A stretch of 64,000 bases of DNA from CAYSUS01 sp964434165 (GCA_964434165.1 CAYSUS010000030.1:1-64000); one strand, 5' to 3'; counted from the stretch's first letter, positions 50,796 through 59,725 are shown. Numbers and translations are program-made. Notes: generated by a model from the sequence alone, not told the origin.

Positions 50796-53357
50796 ATGAC
50801 GCTAGTCCACAGCCATGCGCAGGGCGCCACCGGTGGCTTGTCCACCCGTGCTTCATACCAAGACTCCCGAAGTCCTCGAGACTTGGAAAGTCTGAATGGC
50901 ACCCGACGACAGGACTTCCGAAGCTTGCGAGACTTCGGAAGTCTGCGCCTGCGAGTCCTTCTGCTGACCGTTTCGTTCCTCACCGCCGCTGCGGTGCGGG
51001 CCGCCGATCCGCGGCTCACCTCGATCTCGCCGCCCGGCGCGCAGCGCGGCACGGAAGTGGACGTCACGCTGCGGGGGCAGCGCCTCGCCGACGCCCAGGA
51101 GATCCTGCTCTACGAGCCGGGCATCAAGGTGCTCGGCCTGGAGCCGATCGAGAAGAACGCCAATGCCGTCAAGGCGAAGCTGGCCATCGCCCCCGATTGT
51201 GCTCTTGGCCTGCACGCCCTGCGCGTGCGCACCGCCTCGGGCATCTCCGACCTACGCACGTTGAGCGTCGGGGCCCTCAAGGAGATTACCGAGGCCGAGC
51301 CGAACAACGAGCTGGAAAGCCCGCAGAGCATCGACCTGGACGTCACGGTCCACGGCGTGGTCGAGAACGAGGACGTGGACTACTTCCTCGTGCAGGCCAG
51401 GAAGGGCGAGCGGCTGTCGGCCGAGATCGAGGGGCTGCGGTTGGGCGATACCTTCTTCGACCCCTACCTGGCGATTTTGGACAAGGATCGCTTCGTGCTC
51501 GCCGCCTCGGACGATACGCCGCTGGTGCGCCAGGACGCGGCCGTTTCCACGATCGTTCCCGAGGACGGGGCCTACGTGATCCAGGTCCGCGAGAGCGCGT
51601 TCGGCGGGTCGGGCCAGTGCCGCTACCGGCTCCACGTGGGACGCTTCCCGCGCCCGTTGGCCGTGTATCCGCCGGGAGGAAGACCCGGCGAGACGCTCCA
51701 GGTCCGCTGGCTCGGCGATGCAGCGGGCGAGGCGACCGAGACGGTCAAGCTCCCCGTCGAAGAGGACCCCGACTGCGGCCTGTTCGCCAGGGACCCGCGG
51801 GGGATTGCCCCATCGCCCAACACCGTGCGCGTGGTCGATCTGCCCAACGTCCTGGAGAACGAGCCGAACAACGATCGCGCCAGCGCCAACTCGGGCCAGG
51901 CCCCGGCGGCGCTGAACGGCATCTTGCAGGAGCCGGGCGACGTCGATTGCTTCAAGCTCGCCGCGAAGAAGGGCCAGGCCTTCGACGTGAAGGTTTACGC
52001 CCGGGCGCTCCGCTCGCCGGTCGATTCGGTGCTCTCGGTGCGGCGGATCGGCGGGGCCAACGTGGGCTCGAACGACGACTCGGGCTCGCCCGACAGCGTG
52101 CTGCGATTCACGGCCCCGGAGGACGACGAATACGTCGTGGCGATCCACGACCACCTCATGGCCGGCGGACCGCACTACGTCTATCGCATCGAGGTCACGC
52201 CCGTGGGGCCTTCGCTTGAACTCGGCCTGCCCGAGCGGCAGCAGTACGAGGACATCGTGGCGGCCGTTCCCCAGGGCAACCGCACGGCCTTCCTGGTCAG
52301 CGCCGTGCGCAGGGACTTCGGGGGCGACGTCACCGTGGAGCTGAAGGACCTGCCCGGCGGCGTTTCCGCCCAGGTCCTGCCCATGCCCGCCGATCAGACT
52401 CAGGTGCCCGTGCTGCTCTCGGCGCCCGAGGGCGCCCCGCTCTCCGGCAGGCTGGTCTCGATCCAGGGCCGGGGCCAGGCCGGCGAGCAGACCGTCGCGG
52501 GCGCGCTCCGCCAGCGCACGTCGCTGATCCGCGGCCAGAACAACCGCGAGGTATGGAACTACGTGGCCGACCGCATGGCCGCGGCTGTGACCGAGAAGGT
52601 GCCCCTGAAGCTCGAGATCGTCCAGCCCAAGGTGCCCCTGGTGAAGAGCGGCTCGATGAAGCTGAGGGTCAAGGTCGCGCGCCAGGGCGACTTCAAGGCC
52701 CCGGTCACGCTCCGCATGCTGTACAACCCGCCGGGCGTGTCCTCCCCGCCCACGGTGAGCATCCCCGAGGGCAAAGACGAGGCTCAGATCCCGCTGACGG
52801 CCAACGGCAACGCCGCGGCGGGCACCTGGAAGATCGCCGTGTTGGGCCAGGCCGCGGTCGGCGGCGGCAACGTGACCGTGGCCTCGCAACTGGCCGACCT
52901 GGAGGTGGCCGAGCCGTTCTTCACGTTCACGTTTCCCAAGGTGACCGCGGAACAGGGCGCGGCGACGACGCTGGCCATCGAGGTGGAGAAGAACCGCGAC
53001 TTTCCGGGGGCCGCCAAGGTCGAGCTGCTGGGCCTGCCCAACGAGGTCACGACCGAGACGAAGGAGATTACCCAGGATTCCTTGCAGCTCGCCTTCGCGA
53101 TCAAGACCACGGAGAAGTCGCCGCCGGGGCAGCACAAGGGCCTCGTCTGCCGGGCCACGGTGACGGACCAGGGCGAGCCGATCGTCCACATGCTCGGCAG
53201 CGGCGAGCTGCGGATCTTCAAGCCGTTGCCGAAGAAGCCCGCCCCCAAGACGGAGCCGAGTCCCAAGCCCGCGGCCAAGCCCAAGCCCGAGCCCGCTGCG
53301 AAGCCCCTCAGCCGCCTGGAGCAGCTCCGGCTGGAGCGGGAGAAGGCCAACGAGTAG
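50796..53357 (+). CDS. secreted PPC/IPT-domain protein
   Basis: An 853-residue exported protein. An unusual N-terminal extension of about 50 residues precedes the signal peptide (LRVLLLTVSFLTAAAVRA, about 52-69); it contains two palindrome-derived peptides (DSRSPRDLESL and DFRSLRDFGSL). The mature part: IPT/TIG-like domain (72-155), PPC domain 1 (160-270), PPC domain 2 (about 345-450) each introduced by EAEPNNELESPQ or ENEPNNDRASAN, two further beta domains to 810, and a Pro/Lys tail. I start at ATG 50796 because GGGAGGAG lies seven bases upstream; no in-frame ATG lies between the elements and the signal peptide. Typical partner of DUF1501/1553 proteins; likely carbohydrate or matrix contact. 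Confidence 0.88.
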   Translation: MTLVHSHAQGATGGLSTRASYQDSRSPRDLESLNGTRRQDFRSLRDFGSLRLRVLLLTVSFLTAAAVRAADPRLTSISPPGAQRGTEVDVTLRGQRLADAQEILLYEPGIKVLGLEPIEKNANAVKAKLAIAPDCALGLHALRVRTASGISDLRTLSVGALKEITEAEPNNELESPQSIDLDVTVHGVVENEDVDYFLVQARKGERLSAEIEGLRLGDTFFDPYLAILDKDRFVLAASDDTPLVRQDAAVSTIVPEDGAYVIQVRESAFGGSGQCRYRLHVGRFPRPLAVYPPGGRPGETLQVRWLGDAAGEATETVKLPVEEDPDCGLFARDPRGIAPSPNTVRVVDLPNVLENEPNNDRASANSGQAPAALNGILQEPGDVDCFKLAAKKGQAFDVKVYARALRSPVDSVLSVRRIGGANVGSNDDSGSPDSVLRFTAPEDDEYVVAIHDHLMAGGPHYVYRIEVTPVGPSLELGLPERQQYEDIVAAVPQGNRTAFLVSAVRRDFGGDVTVELKDLPGGVSAQVLPMPADQTQVPVLLSAPEGAPLSGRLVSIQGRGQAGEQTVAGALRQRTSLIRGQNNREVWNYVADRMAAAVTEKVPLKLEIVQPKVPLVKSGSMKLRVKVARQGDFKAPVTLRMLYNPPGVSSPPTVSIPEGKDEAQIPLTANGNAAAGTWKIAVLGQAAVGGGNVTVASQLADLEVAEPFFTFTFPKVTAEQGAATTLAIEVEKNRDFPGAAKVELLGLPNEVTTETKEITQDSLQLAFAIKTTEKSPPGQHKGLVCRATVTDQGEPIVHMLGSGELRIFKPLPKKPAPKTEPSPKPAAKPKPEPAAKPLSRLEQLRLEREKANE
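50861..50945. repeat. two in-frame palindromic elements in the PPC gene
   Basis: Copy A 50861-50894 (diverged) and copy B 50911-50945 (AGGACTTCCGAAGCT, TGCG, AGACTTCGGAAGTCTG). Both lie downstream of a strong start codon and upstream of the signal-peptide codons, and both are read in frame without stop, encoding DSRSPRDLESL and DFRSLRDFGSL. Confidence 0.9.
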
Positions 53358-53367
53358 CCAAGACGCC

Positions 53368-53512
53368 CTTACCCCGGCCCTCTCCCAGAGGGATAGGGGG
53401 AAAAGCCCCTACAGGGGCGATCGTCCATAGCCAGGGGCGTAAGCCCCTGGAACAGAGTCGGCCAGCCTAGGGAAGGCCCCGCCAGGGGCGACAGAGACTC
53501 ACGAGGGATGAC
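53368..53512. repeat. composite intergenic hairpin repeats
   Basis: First block (about 53368-53402) TTACCCCGGCCCTCTCCC with AGAGGGATAGGGGG, a hairpin type widespread between bacterial genes. Then GCCCCT-AC-AGGGGC (53405-53418) and CCAGGGGC-GTAA-GCCCCTGG (53431-53450), followed by further AGGGGCGACAGA words. The whole 155-bp gap before the DUF1549 gene is made of such blocks. Confidence 0.8.
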
Positions 53513-55960
53513 ATGAGAATCCTCCAATCGTCGCGCCGGATGCCGGCCGGAACCGCTGTGATCACGCTGATCGGCCTGGCCGTCACCGCCGGGTCGGCCG
53601 CTGCCGCCACGGCCCGCATCGACGTCTATCCGCCGGACATCAAGCTCAATACGCGCCTCGCCCGGCAGCAGGTCATCGTCGTGGCCACGCGCGACGACGG
53701 CGTCACCGAGGACGTCACGACCCAGGCCAGCCTGGCCCTCCGGAATCCGGAGGCAGCCCGGCTGGAGGGCAGCGTCCTCTATCCCAAGGCCGACGGGGCT
53801 ACCGTGCTCGCGGCCACCTACGACGGCAAGACGGCGCACACGGCCGTCCAGGTCGCCGCCGCCACGGCCGACCGGCCCATCAGCTTTCGCCTCGACGTGA
53901 TGCCCGTCTTCATGCGAGCCGGCTGCAACGCGGGCGGATGCCACGGCGCGGCGCGGGGCAAGGACGGCTTCCACCTCTCGCTGTTCGGCTACGATCCGGC
54001 CGGCGACTACTTCCGACTGACGCGCGAGCTCGGCTTCCGGCGGATCAACCTGGCCATGCCGCGCGAAAGCCTGCTGTTGCAGAAGGCGACGGGCAGCGTG
54101 CCGCACACCGGCGGTAAGCTCTTTGACGACCGGAGCGAGTACTACCAGACGCTCTATCGCTGGCTTGAGGCAGGCGCGCCGGACGACGCCGGCGAGGTGC
54201 CGCAGGTCGTGGACGTGGAGCTGTTCCCTCCGCAGGCGGTGATCGTGGGACCCGACGGCACGCAGCAGATGATTGTGCGAGCCCGATACTCCGACGGGAC
54301 CGAGCGGGACGTGACCGACTGGGCGGTGTACCTTTCGAACAACGACAACTCGGCGGAGATCGATCCCTCGGGCATCGTCAAGGCAGCCAACCGCGGCGAG
54401 GCGTTCGTCCTCGCCCGGTACGACACGAAGACCGTGGGCAGCCAAATCATCGTCCTGCCCGCCGGATTGAAGTACTCGCCCCCAAAGGAGGAGCCGGCCA
54501 ACTACATCGACGAGTTGGTGGGGGCCAAGCTGGCCCGGCTCCGCATCGTGCCCAGCCCGCTCTGCGACGACGAGACGTTCCTCCGCCGCGTGTCGCTGGA
54601 CATCGTCGGCCGGCTGCCCACCGAGGAGGAGCACGCCGCGTTCCTTTCGGACAAGGATCCGCAGAAGCGGGCCAGGCTGATCGACCGGCTGCTGAAGCGC
54701 AAGGAGTTCGCCGAGATCTGGGCCATGAAATGGGCGGAGCTGCTGATGATCCGCTCGACGAACCAGGTGAGCTACAAGTCGGCCTACCTCTACTTCACCT
54801 GGCTGACCGACCAGATCTCCAACAACGTGCCGGTCGATCAGATGGCCCGCGAGCTGCTGGGCGCCAGCGGCGGCACCTTCAGCGAGCCGGCCACCAACTT
54901 CTACCAGGTCGAGCGCGACACGCTGAAGACCTCGGAGAACGTGGCCCAGGTGTTCATGGGCTTCCGCATCCAGTGCGCCCAGTGCCACAACCATCCGTTC
55001 GACCGCTGGACCATGGACGACTACTACAGCTTCGCCTCGTTCTTCAGCCAGATCGGGCGCAAGCAGGCCGAGGACTACCGCGAGACCATCGTCTATAACC
55101 GCGGCGGCGGCGAGGTCCGGCACCCGGTCGGCAACCGCGTGATGAAGCCCAAGTTCCTCGGCGGCGAGGTCCCGGACGTGCAGGGCAAGGACCGCCGCAA
55201 GGTGCTGGCCGAGTGGCTCGCCTCGCCGGAGAACCCCTACTTCGCCAGGAACTTCGCCAACCGCATCTGGGAGCACTTCTTCGGCATCGGCATCGTCGAT
55301 CCGGTGGACGACGTGCGCGTGAGCAACCCGCCCAGCAATCCCGAGCTGCTCGAGGCGCTGGGCCAGAAGCTGGTGGCATACAACTACGACTTCAAGCGCA
55401 TGGTGCGCGACATCTGCAACTCCAACGCATACCAGCGCTCCAGCCGGCCGGTGGCCGGCAACGAGTCGGACGACCGCAACTTCGCCCGAGCCCGGCTCCG
55501 CCGCATCCGCGCGGAGATCCTCCTCGACTGCGTCAGCCAGGTCACCGAGACCAAGGACAAGTTCCGCGGGCTGCCGCTGGGCGCGCGGGCCGTGCAGATC
55601 GCCGACGGCACGACGAGCACCTACTTCCTCACCACGTTCGGGCGCTCGGAGCGCGAGACGGTCTGCGCCTGCGAGGTGCAGACCGAGCCGACCCTGTCTC
55701 AGGCCCTGCACCTGCTCAACGGCAACACGATCGAGCAGAAGATCCGGGCCGGCGGTGCGGTGAAGAAGATGCTCGACGCGGGCAAGAAGCCAACGGAAGT
55801 AATCGAGGCCCTGTACGTCCGCTCTCTGGGACGCAAGCCGACGCCCCAGGAACTCGACAAGCTGGTCAAGCTCTTCCCTGAGAAGGGCAGTCCGATCCAG
55901 GCGTTGGACGACGTGTTCTGGGCCCTGCTCAACTCGCGGGAGTTCATCTTCAACCATTGA
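53513..55960 (+). CDS. DUF1549/DUF1553 cytochrome-like secreted protein
   Basis: An 815-residue exported protein. Signal peptide about 12-32. A Big2-type Ig-like domain (36-120, IDVYPPDIKLNTRLARQQVIVVATRDDGVTEDVT) is followed by a cytochrome-like region with CNAGGCHG (about 137-143, a CX4CH variant), a second Ig-like domain (230-325), DUF1549 (340-540) containing a normal heme motif CAQCHNHPFDRW (near 489), and DUF1553 (560-810) with WLASPENPYFARNFANRIWEHFFG. The planctomycete PSD1-type family; function unproven. ATG with ACGAGGGATGAC upstream. Third gene of the operon. Confidence 0.93.
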   Translation: MRILQSSRRMPAGTAVITLIGLAVTAGSAAAATARIDVYPPDIKLNTRLARQQVIVVATRDDGVTEDVTTQASLALRNPEAARLEGSVLYPKADGATVLAATYDGKTAHTAVQVAAATADRPISFRLDVMPVFMRAGCNAGGCHGAARGKDGFHLSLFGYDPAGDYFRLTRELGFRRINLAMPRESLLLQKATGSVPHTGGKLFDDRSEYYQTLYRWLEAGAPDDAGEVPQVVDVELFPPQAVIVGPDGTQQMIVRARYSDGTERDVTDWAVYLSNNDNSAEIDPSGIVKAANRGEAFVLARYDTKTVGSQIIVLPAGLKYSPPKEEPANYIDELVGAKLARLRIVPSPLCDDETFLRRVSLDIVGRLPTEEEHAAFLSDKDPQKRARLIDRLLKRKEFAEIWAMKWAELLMIRSTNQVSYKSAYLYFTWLTDQISNNVPVDQMARELLGASGGTFSEPATNFYQVERDTLKTSENVAQVFMGFRIQCAQCHNHPFDRWTMDDYYSFASFFSQIGRKQAEDYRETIVYNRGGGEVRHPVGNRVMKPKFLGGEVPDVQGKDRRKVLAEWLASPENPYFARNFANRIWEHFFGIGIVDPVDDVRVSNPPSNPELLEALGQKLVAYNYDFKRMVRDICNSNAYQRSSRPVAGNESDDRNFARARLRRIRAEILLDCVSQVTETKDKFRGLPLGARAVQIADGTTSTYFLTTFGRSERETVCACEVQTEPTLSQALHLLNGNTIEQKIRAGGAVKKMLDAGKKPTEVIEALYVRSLGRKPTPQELDKLVKLFPEKGSPIQALDDVFWALLNSREFIFNH

Positions 55961-55971
55961 CTGACGCCCGG

Positions 55972-56049
55972 GCACTGCCGCGCTTTCGCCAAGCGCGGGG
56001 ACTGTCGCGCTTTCGCGAAGCGCAGCTGAGCGAAAACGGGACTGTCCCC
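55972..56049. repeat. GGACTGT(C/G)CGCGCTTTCGC tandem repeats
   Basis: GCACTGCCGCGCTTTCGCCA (55972-55991) and GGACTGTCGCGCTTTCGCGA (55999-56018), period 27 bp, followed by a third partial unit GGGACTGTCCCC (56038-56049). Copies with GGGACTGTCCCC are familiar between planctomycete genes. It lies between the DUF1549/1553 gene and the next ribosome site. Confidence 0.75.
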
Positions 56050-56118
56050 CTCGGGAATCCGCCGCCACGGCGAGCAACCTTGCCGCCTAAGTCGCACCAA
56101 CCAACCGGGAGCATCCCC

Positions 56119-57993
56119 ATGCAAGCGAACGCCATGGTCCGCTACGCCGTCGTGCTTGCCCTTGTTCTGCCCTCGACGGCCATCATCGCGCGCCGGTCGC
56201 GGGCCGCCGAAGAGAAGCCCGAGAAGGTCACCTACGCCGACCACGTGCGCCCCATCTTCCGCGAGCATTGCTTCTCGTGCCACAACCAGACCAAGGCGCA
56301 GAACGACCTCGCCGTGGACACCTACGAGAAGCTCATGGCCGGCGGGGCCAGCGGCGAGGTGGTCGAGCCGGGCGATCCCGACGCCTCGTACCTGTGGGGC
56401 GTGATCAGCCATGCGGACGAGCCACGCATGCCGCCCAACCAGGACAAGCTGCCCGAGGTCAAGCTGGCCGTCATCAAGCGCTGGATCGAGAGCGGGGCCC
56501 TGAAGGACTCCGGTTCGAAGTCCAAGGCCCCCAAGCGGACCGGGCTTGCCCTCGCGCCCTCAAGCGGCGGACAGCGCCCGGAAGGCCCGGCGATCCTGCC
56601 CGAGGGCCTGCTGCGCGAGCCCGTGGTCTATACGCCGCGCGCCGGCGCGATCACCGCCCTGGCCTCCAGCCCGTGGGCGCCCGTGGTCGCGGTGTCCGGC
56701 CAGAAGCAGGTCGCGCTCTATCACTCGGACGAGGCCCGACTGCTGGGCGTGGTGCCGTTTGCCGAGGGCATCCCGCAGATCGTCCGCTTCAGCCGCTCCG
56801 GGGCCCTGATGCTCGTCGGCGGGGGCAAAGGGGCCAGCCGCGGGCTGGTCGCCGTGCACGACGTGAAGAGCGGGAAGCGGCTGTTCACCGTGGGCGACGA
56901 GCTCGACACCGTGCTGGCCGCGGACATCAACGACACGCAGACGCACATCGCCCTGGGCGGCCCGCAGAGAATCGTCCGCGTCTATTCCACCGAGACCGGT
57001 TCGCTGGCCTACGAGATCACCAAGCACACCGACTGGATCTACGCCGCGGCGTTCAGCCCCGACGGCGTGCTGCTGGCCACGGCCGACCGCAGCGGCGGCC
57101 TGCACCTCTGGGAGGCCCAGACCGGACGCGAGTACCTCAACCTCGAAGGCCACAAGGGCGGCGTGACCGACGTGAGCTGGCGCGCCGACTCCAACGTGCT
57201 GGCCAGCGCCAGCGACGACGGCACGGTCAAGCTGTGGAACGTCATGGACGGCAAGCAGCTCAAGAGCGTCGCCGCCCACGGCGGCGGCGTCACCGCCGTG
57301 GAGTTCACCCACGACGGCCGCTTCGTCACGGCCGGGCGCGACAAGACCGCCAAGGCCTGGGACGCCACGGGAAAGCAGCTCCGCGCGTTCCCCGCGCTGA
57401 AGGAGCCGGCCCTGGAGGCGACCTTCACGCACGACGGCCAGCGCGTGGTGGCCGGCGACTGGTCGGGCGAGGTCCGCATGTGGAAGGCCGACGACGGAAG
57501 CCAGGTGGCCCTGCTGCCCGCCAACCCGCCCACGCTCGCCATGCGGATCGAGGAGGCCCGGAAGACGCTGGCCGCGGCGCAGCAGGCCTCGGGCAAGGCC
57601 GCGGCCGAGCTGGCCCAGGCCGAAAAGGCGCTGGCCGACAGGCAAAGCGCCCATGCCGGGGCGATGCAAGAGGCCGTGCGCCTCGCCGAGGACGCGGCCA
57701 AGGCCCGGGCGGCGGCCGAGGACGCGAAGAAGGCCCTGGCCCAGGCCAAGGACAACCAGGACGCGGCGAAGAAGGCCCTGGCCGATGCGGAAGCCGCCGC
57801 CGGGAAAGCCGCCGACGCGGCCGCCGGCGCCAAGCAGACTGCCGACCGGATCGCCGCCGAGCTGGCCGAGCTCCGCAAGCAGCGCGACGCCAGGGCCCCG
57901 ACCGCCGCGGCTACCGCCCAGGCCGCCGCCGACGCCCAGGCGGCCCTCGACGCCCTGGTGGCCGAGGCGGCGGCGGTTGAGAAGGCGCGGTAG
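56119..57993 (+). CDS. cytochrome c / WD40 propeller protein
   Basis: A 624-residue exported protein. Signal peptide 1-29. A planctomycete cytochrome C domain follows with heme motif C51-F-S-C54-H55 and distal Met candidate in RMPP (near 105). Residues 165-475 are WD40-type repeats (ASDDGTVKLWNVMDGKQLKSV, TADRSGGLHLWEAQTGREYLNL). Residues 480-624 are a long Ala/Lys/Glu-rich coiled coil, unusual for the family. ATG chosen with GGGAG eight bases upstream and the signal peptide behind it; the frame is open back to 55957 through the repeat. Fourth gene of the DUF1501 operon. Confidence 0.93.
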   Translation: MQANAMVRYAVVLALVLPSTAIIARRSRAAEEKPEKVTYADHVRPIFREHCFSCHNQTKAQNDLAVDTYEKLMAGGASGEVVEPGDPDASYLWGVISHADEPRMPPNQDKLPEVKLAVIKRWIESGALKDSGSKSKAPKRTGLALAPSSGGQRPEGPAILPEGLLREPVVYTPRAGAITALASSPWAPVVAVSGQKQVALYHSDEARLLGVVPFAEGIPQIVRFSRSGALMLVGGGKGASRGLVAVHDVKSGKRLFTVGDELDTVLAADINDTQTHIALGGPQRIVRVYSTETGSLAYEITKHTDWIYAAAFSPDGVLLATADRSGGLHLWEAQTGREYLNLEGHKGGVTDVSWRADSNVLASASDDGTVKLWNVMDGKQLKSVAAHGGGVTAVEFTHDGRFVTAGRDKTAKAWDATGKQLRAFPALKEPALEATFTHDGQRVVAGDWSGEVRMWKADDGSQVALLPANPPTLAMRIEEARKTLAAAQQASGKAAAELAQAEKALADRQSAHAGAMQEAVRLAEDAAKARAAAEDAKKALAQAKDNQDAAKKALADAEAAAGKAADAAAGAKQTADRIAAELAELRKQRDARAPTAAATAQAAADAQAALDALVAEAAAVEKAR

Positions 57994-58035
57994 CCGGCCG
58001 GGTGCCACGCTGCGCCGTTCACCACCTTGCCGACC

Positions 58036-58056
58036 CCGCCGTGCTTGACACGGCGG
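58036..58056. terminator. hairpin between convergent genes
   Basis: CCGCCGTG-CTTGA-CACGGCGG, an 8-bp perfect stem with a 5-base loop in the 151-bp gap between the convergent cytochrome/WD40 and zinc-ribbon genes. No T run, so only the position argues for termination. Confidence 0.4.
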
Positions 58057-58144
58057 TGAAGCAGGTCAGCAGCTAAAGCCGAGTGGCGCCCGCCCGGAAA
58101 GCTGCTCCGCCGGTCCCCTGGAAAGCCTGCGTCGATTGCGTGCC

Positions 58145-58381
58145 TCAGCGCGGACGCCGCGCGCGCTCGAAATCCGACTGCCGCGCCGCACTGGCCAGCA
58201 ACTCTTCAGCCCGTCTGAGAAGCTCACTCGACGAGATCGAGCCGCCGTTGGCCGGGTCCATAGCCAAGAACTGCCCACAGCAGTGCTGGCAGACGACCCG
58301 TCGCCCCAGATAATCGACGCGGATGTTCAGGCGCCGGCCGCAGGTGGGGCACTCCTGAACGAAATACGTCGAACCGGACAT
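58145..58381 (-). CDS. small zinc-ribbon protein
   Basis: A 78-residue protein with two CxxC pairs: ECPTCGRRLNIRVDYLGRRVVCQHCCGQF (about 10-38), the same zinc-ribbon type that opens larger membrane proteins here. The rest is a basic, helical tail (SSELLRRAEELLASAAR). No TM segment. The ATG 58381 has AGGAGG eight bases upstream and a good promoter further up, so the small gene is real. Role unknown; possibly a stand-alone adaptor. Confidence 0.8.
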   Translation of the reverse strand: MSGSTYFVQECPTCGRRLNIRVDYLGRRVVCQHCCGQFLAMDPANGGSISSSELLRRAEELLASAARQSDFERARRPR

Positions 58382-58425
58382 GGCGGTACCTCCTGCTGCC
58401 GACGGGCGCTCCGTACCAACCGAAT

Positions 58426-58453
58426 ATCCTAAAGCACCGGCGATTTCTGTCAA
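58426..58453 (-). promoter_or_regulatory. promoter of the small zinc-ribbon gene
   Basis: Minus strand TTGACA (58448-58453), 16 bp, TAGGAT (58426-58431), 45 bp before the ATG. Perfect -35. Confidence 0.6.
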
Positions 58454-58459
58454 CGACAA

Positions 58460-58842
58460 TTGTATCCCTCGCGCGGCTTGTGAGGATGGGAAGATCGCAA
58501 GCAGTCCTGCACGGGACCCGACCTGGCCCGGACATGTTCGGCGTTGACGAACCGGCCCCCTTTCCCCGTGAGCAACAGTAGTTCGTCAAAAGCCAGGGGA
58601 TGGGTGGTACTTTACTCGATCGGTTTTCCGAAGGGGGGTGTTCACTTTGACGCTGCCGAGTCTTTCCGGGAAAGCGCGGGAGTATGTAAGGTGTGCGGAT
58701 CATGGAGAAAACAGCGCGATTTGGCGGATGCCGGAGCTAGGATTGAGTAAGGCCTTCGAGCGCTTCGGCCACGGGTTGCGCGGCCGGCCAGCGTGGTGGC
58801 TGCTGCCAGAAAGGCCGTCCCCATTTGGTGTTGCGCGCCGCG
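58460..58842. other. 383-bp gap without a clear gene
   Basis: Holds an inverted repeat TTGACGAAC (58544-58552) / GTTCGTCAA (58581-58589) with a 28-base loop. No reading frame with a credible start and composition was found before the small ORF at 58843. Confidence 0.4.
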
Positions 58843-58974
58843 ATGCTCGACCGACTCCTCTACCGCTGGCTGCCCCTGCTGTTCGTCGTGTTCTGTATCC
58901 TGGCCCTGCTGCCTGGCACCTCCGCGCCGTTGATGCGCTACATCGTGAAACTGCTGCACTACATCTACCTGTAA
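58843..58974 (+). CDS. small single-TM membrane protein (43 aa)
   Basis: Short frame ATG to TAA encoding 43 residues: basic start MLDRLLYRW, hydrophobic core LPLLFVVFCILALLPG, and an amphipathic tail ending KLLHYIYL. The composition fits a small membrane protein. There is no good ribosome site (GCGCGCCGCG precedes the ATG), so it may begin at an upstream TTG/GTG or not be translated. It lies 89 bp before the next gene on the same strand. Confidence 0.42.
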   Translation: MLDRLLYRWLPLLFVVFCILALLPGTSAPLMRYIVKLLHYIYL

Positions 58975-59063
58975 TGCCGACATGCGAACAGTCGTGCGGG
59001 TGCAAGGTCTCTCCCCCCGGCTGACCGATCGGCACTCGACTCGCGCCACTGGGAGCCCAACGG

Positions 59064-59696
59064 ATGTGGAACCTCTCGCTCCGGTTCTTCTTTGCAACGG
59101 CGATTCTGGCCGCAGGCCCCGCGCCCGCGGGGGCGCACGCCGCCGCGCCCGACGCCGGATCGTTGCCGTCGTTCGACGAGGTGCGGCGGGCCGTGGAGAC
59201 GTACTTCAAAGGCCTGCCCGACTTCACGCCGGGCGCGCTGATCGTCCAAAGCGAGGCTCGTCAGGCCGTAGCCCGGGTCGAGGCCCTGGGCTGGCATCCC
59301 GAAGACGCGGCGAAGATCCTTAACCGCGTGCCGGCCGACACCGATCCGCTGGCCCGACTGCTGCGCACGCCCGGGGGCCGCAGGTTCGGCCTTCAGGCGG
59401 CACGGTACAAGCTTGGGTACGACCGCATCGACCGCCTCCTCCGCCTCCCCCGCGGCGAGCGCATGGTGGGCGATCTGATACGCGGCCCCGACGGCTACAA
59501 GATGATCGAGTACATGACGAGCACGCCGGGCGGGGCCTACCTGGGCTCGCAGCTAAGCCGCGCCCCCCGTGGATCGGACTTCAACAGACCCACCGGCCGG
59601 ATCTACACGATGCAGGGCCTGCTCGAAGCGCTTCGCGAGAGTTACGAGGCAGCCCTGTCCCGGACGGCGGCCGGGCGGAGCGCGTCACGCCGCTAA
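59064..59696 (+). CDS. secreted protein of unknown function
   Basis: A 210-residue exported protein with signal peptide (RFFFATAILAAGPAPAGAHA, about 7-26). The mature part is helical and basic: SFDEVRRAVETYFKGLPDFTPGALIVQSEARQAVARVEALGW, LLRTPGGRRFGLQAARYKLGYDRIDRLLRLPRGE and MIEYMTSTPGGAYLGSQLSR. I do not recognise the family. ATG with GGGAGCC upstream. Convergent with the cyclophilin-like gene 29 bp downstream. Confidence 0.8.
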   Translation: MWNLSLRFFFATAILAAGPAPAGAHAAAPDAGSLPSFDEVRRAVETYFKGLPDFTPGALIVQSEARQAVARVEALGWHPEDAAKILNRVPADTDPLARLLRTPGGRRFGLQAARYKLGYDRIDRLLRLPRGERMVGDLIRGPDGYKMIEYMTSTPGGAYLGSQLSRAPRGSDFNRPTGRIYTMQGLLEALRESYEAALSRTAAGRSASRR

Positions 59697-59725
59697 CGGC
59701 TGCCGCCTTGGCCTTGGAGCCGCGC

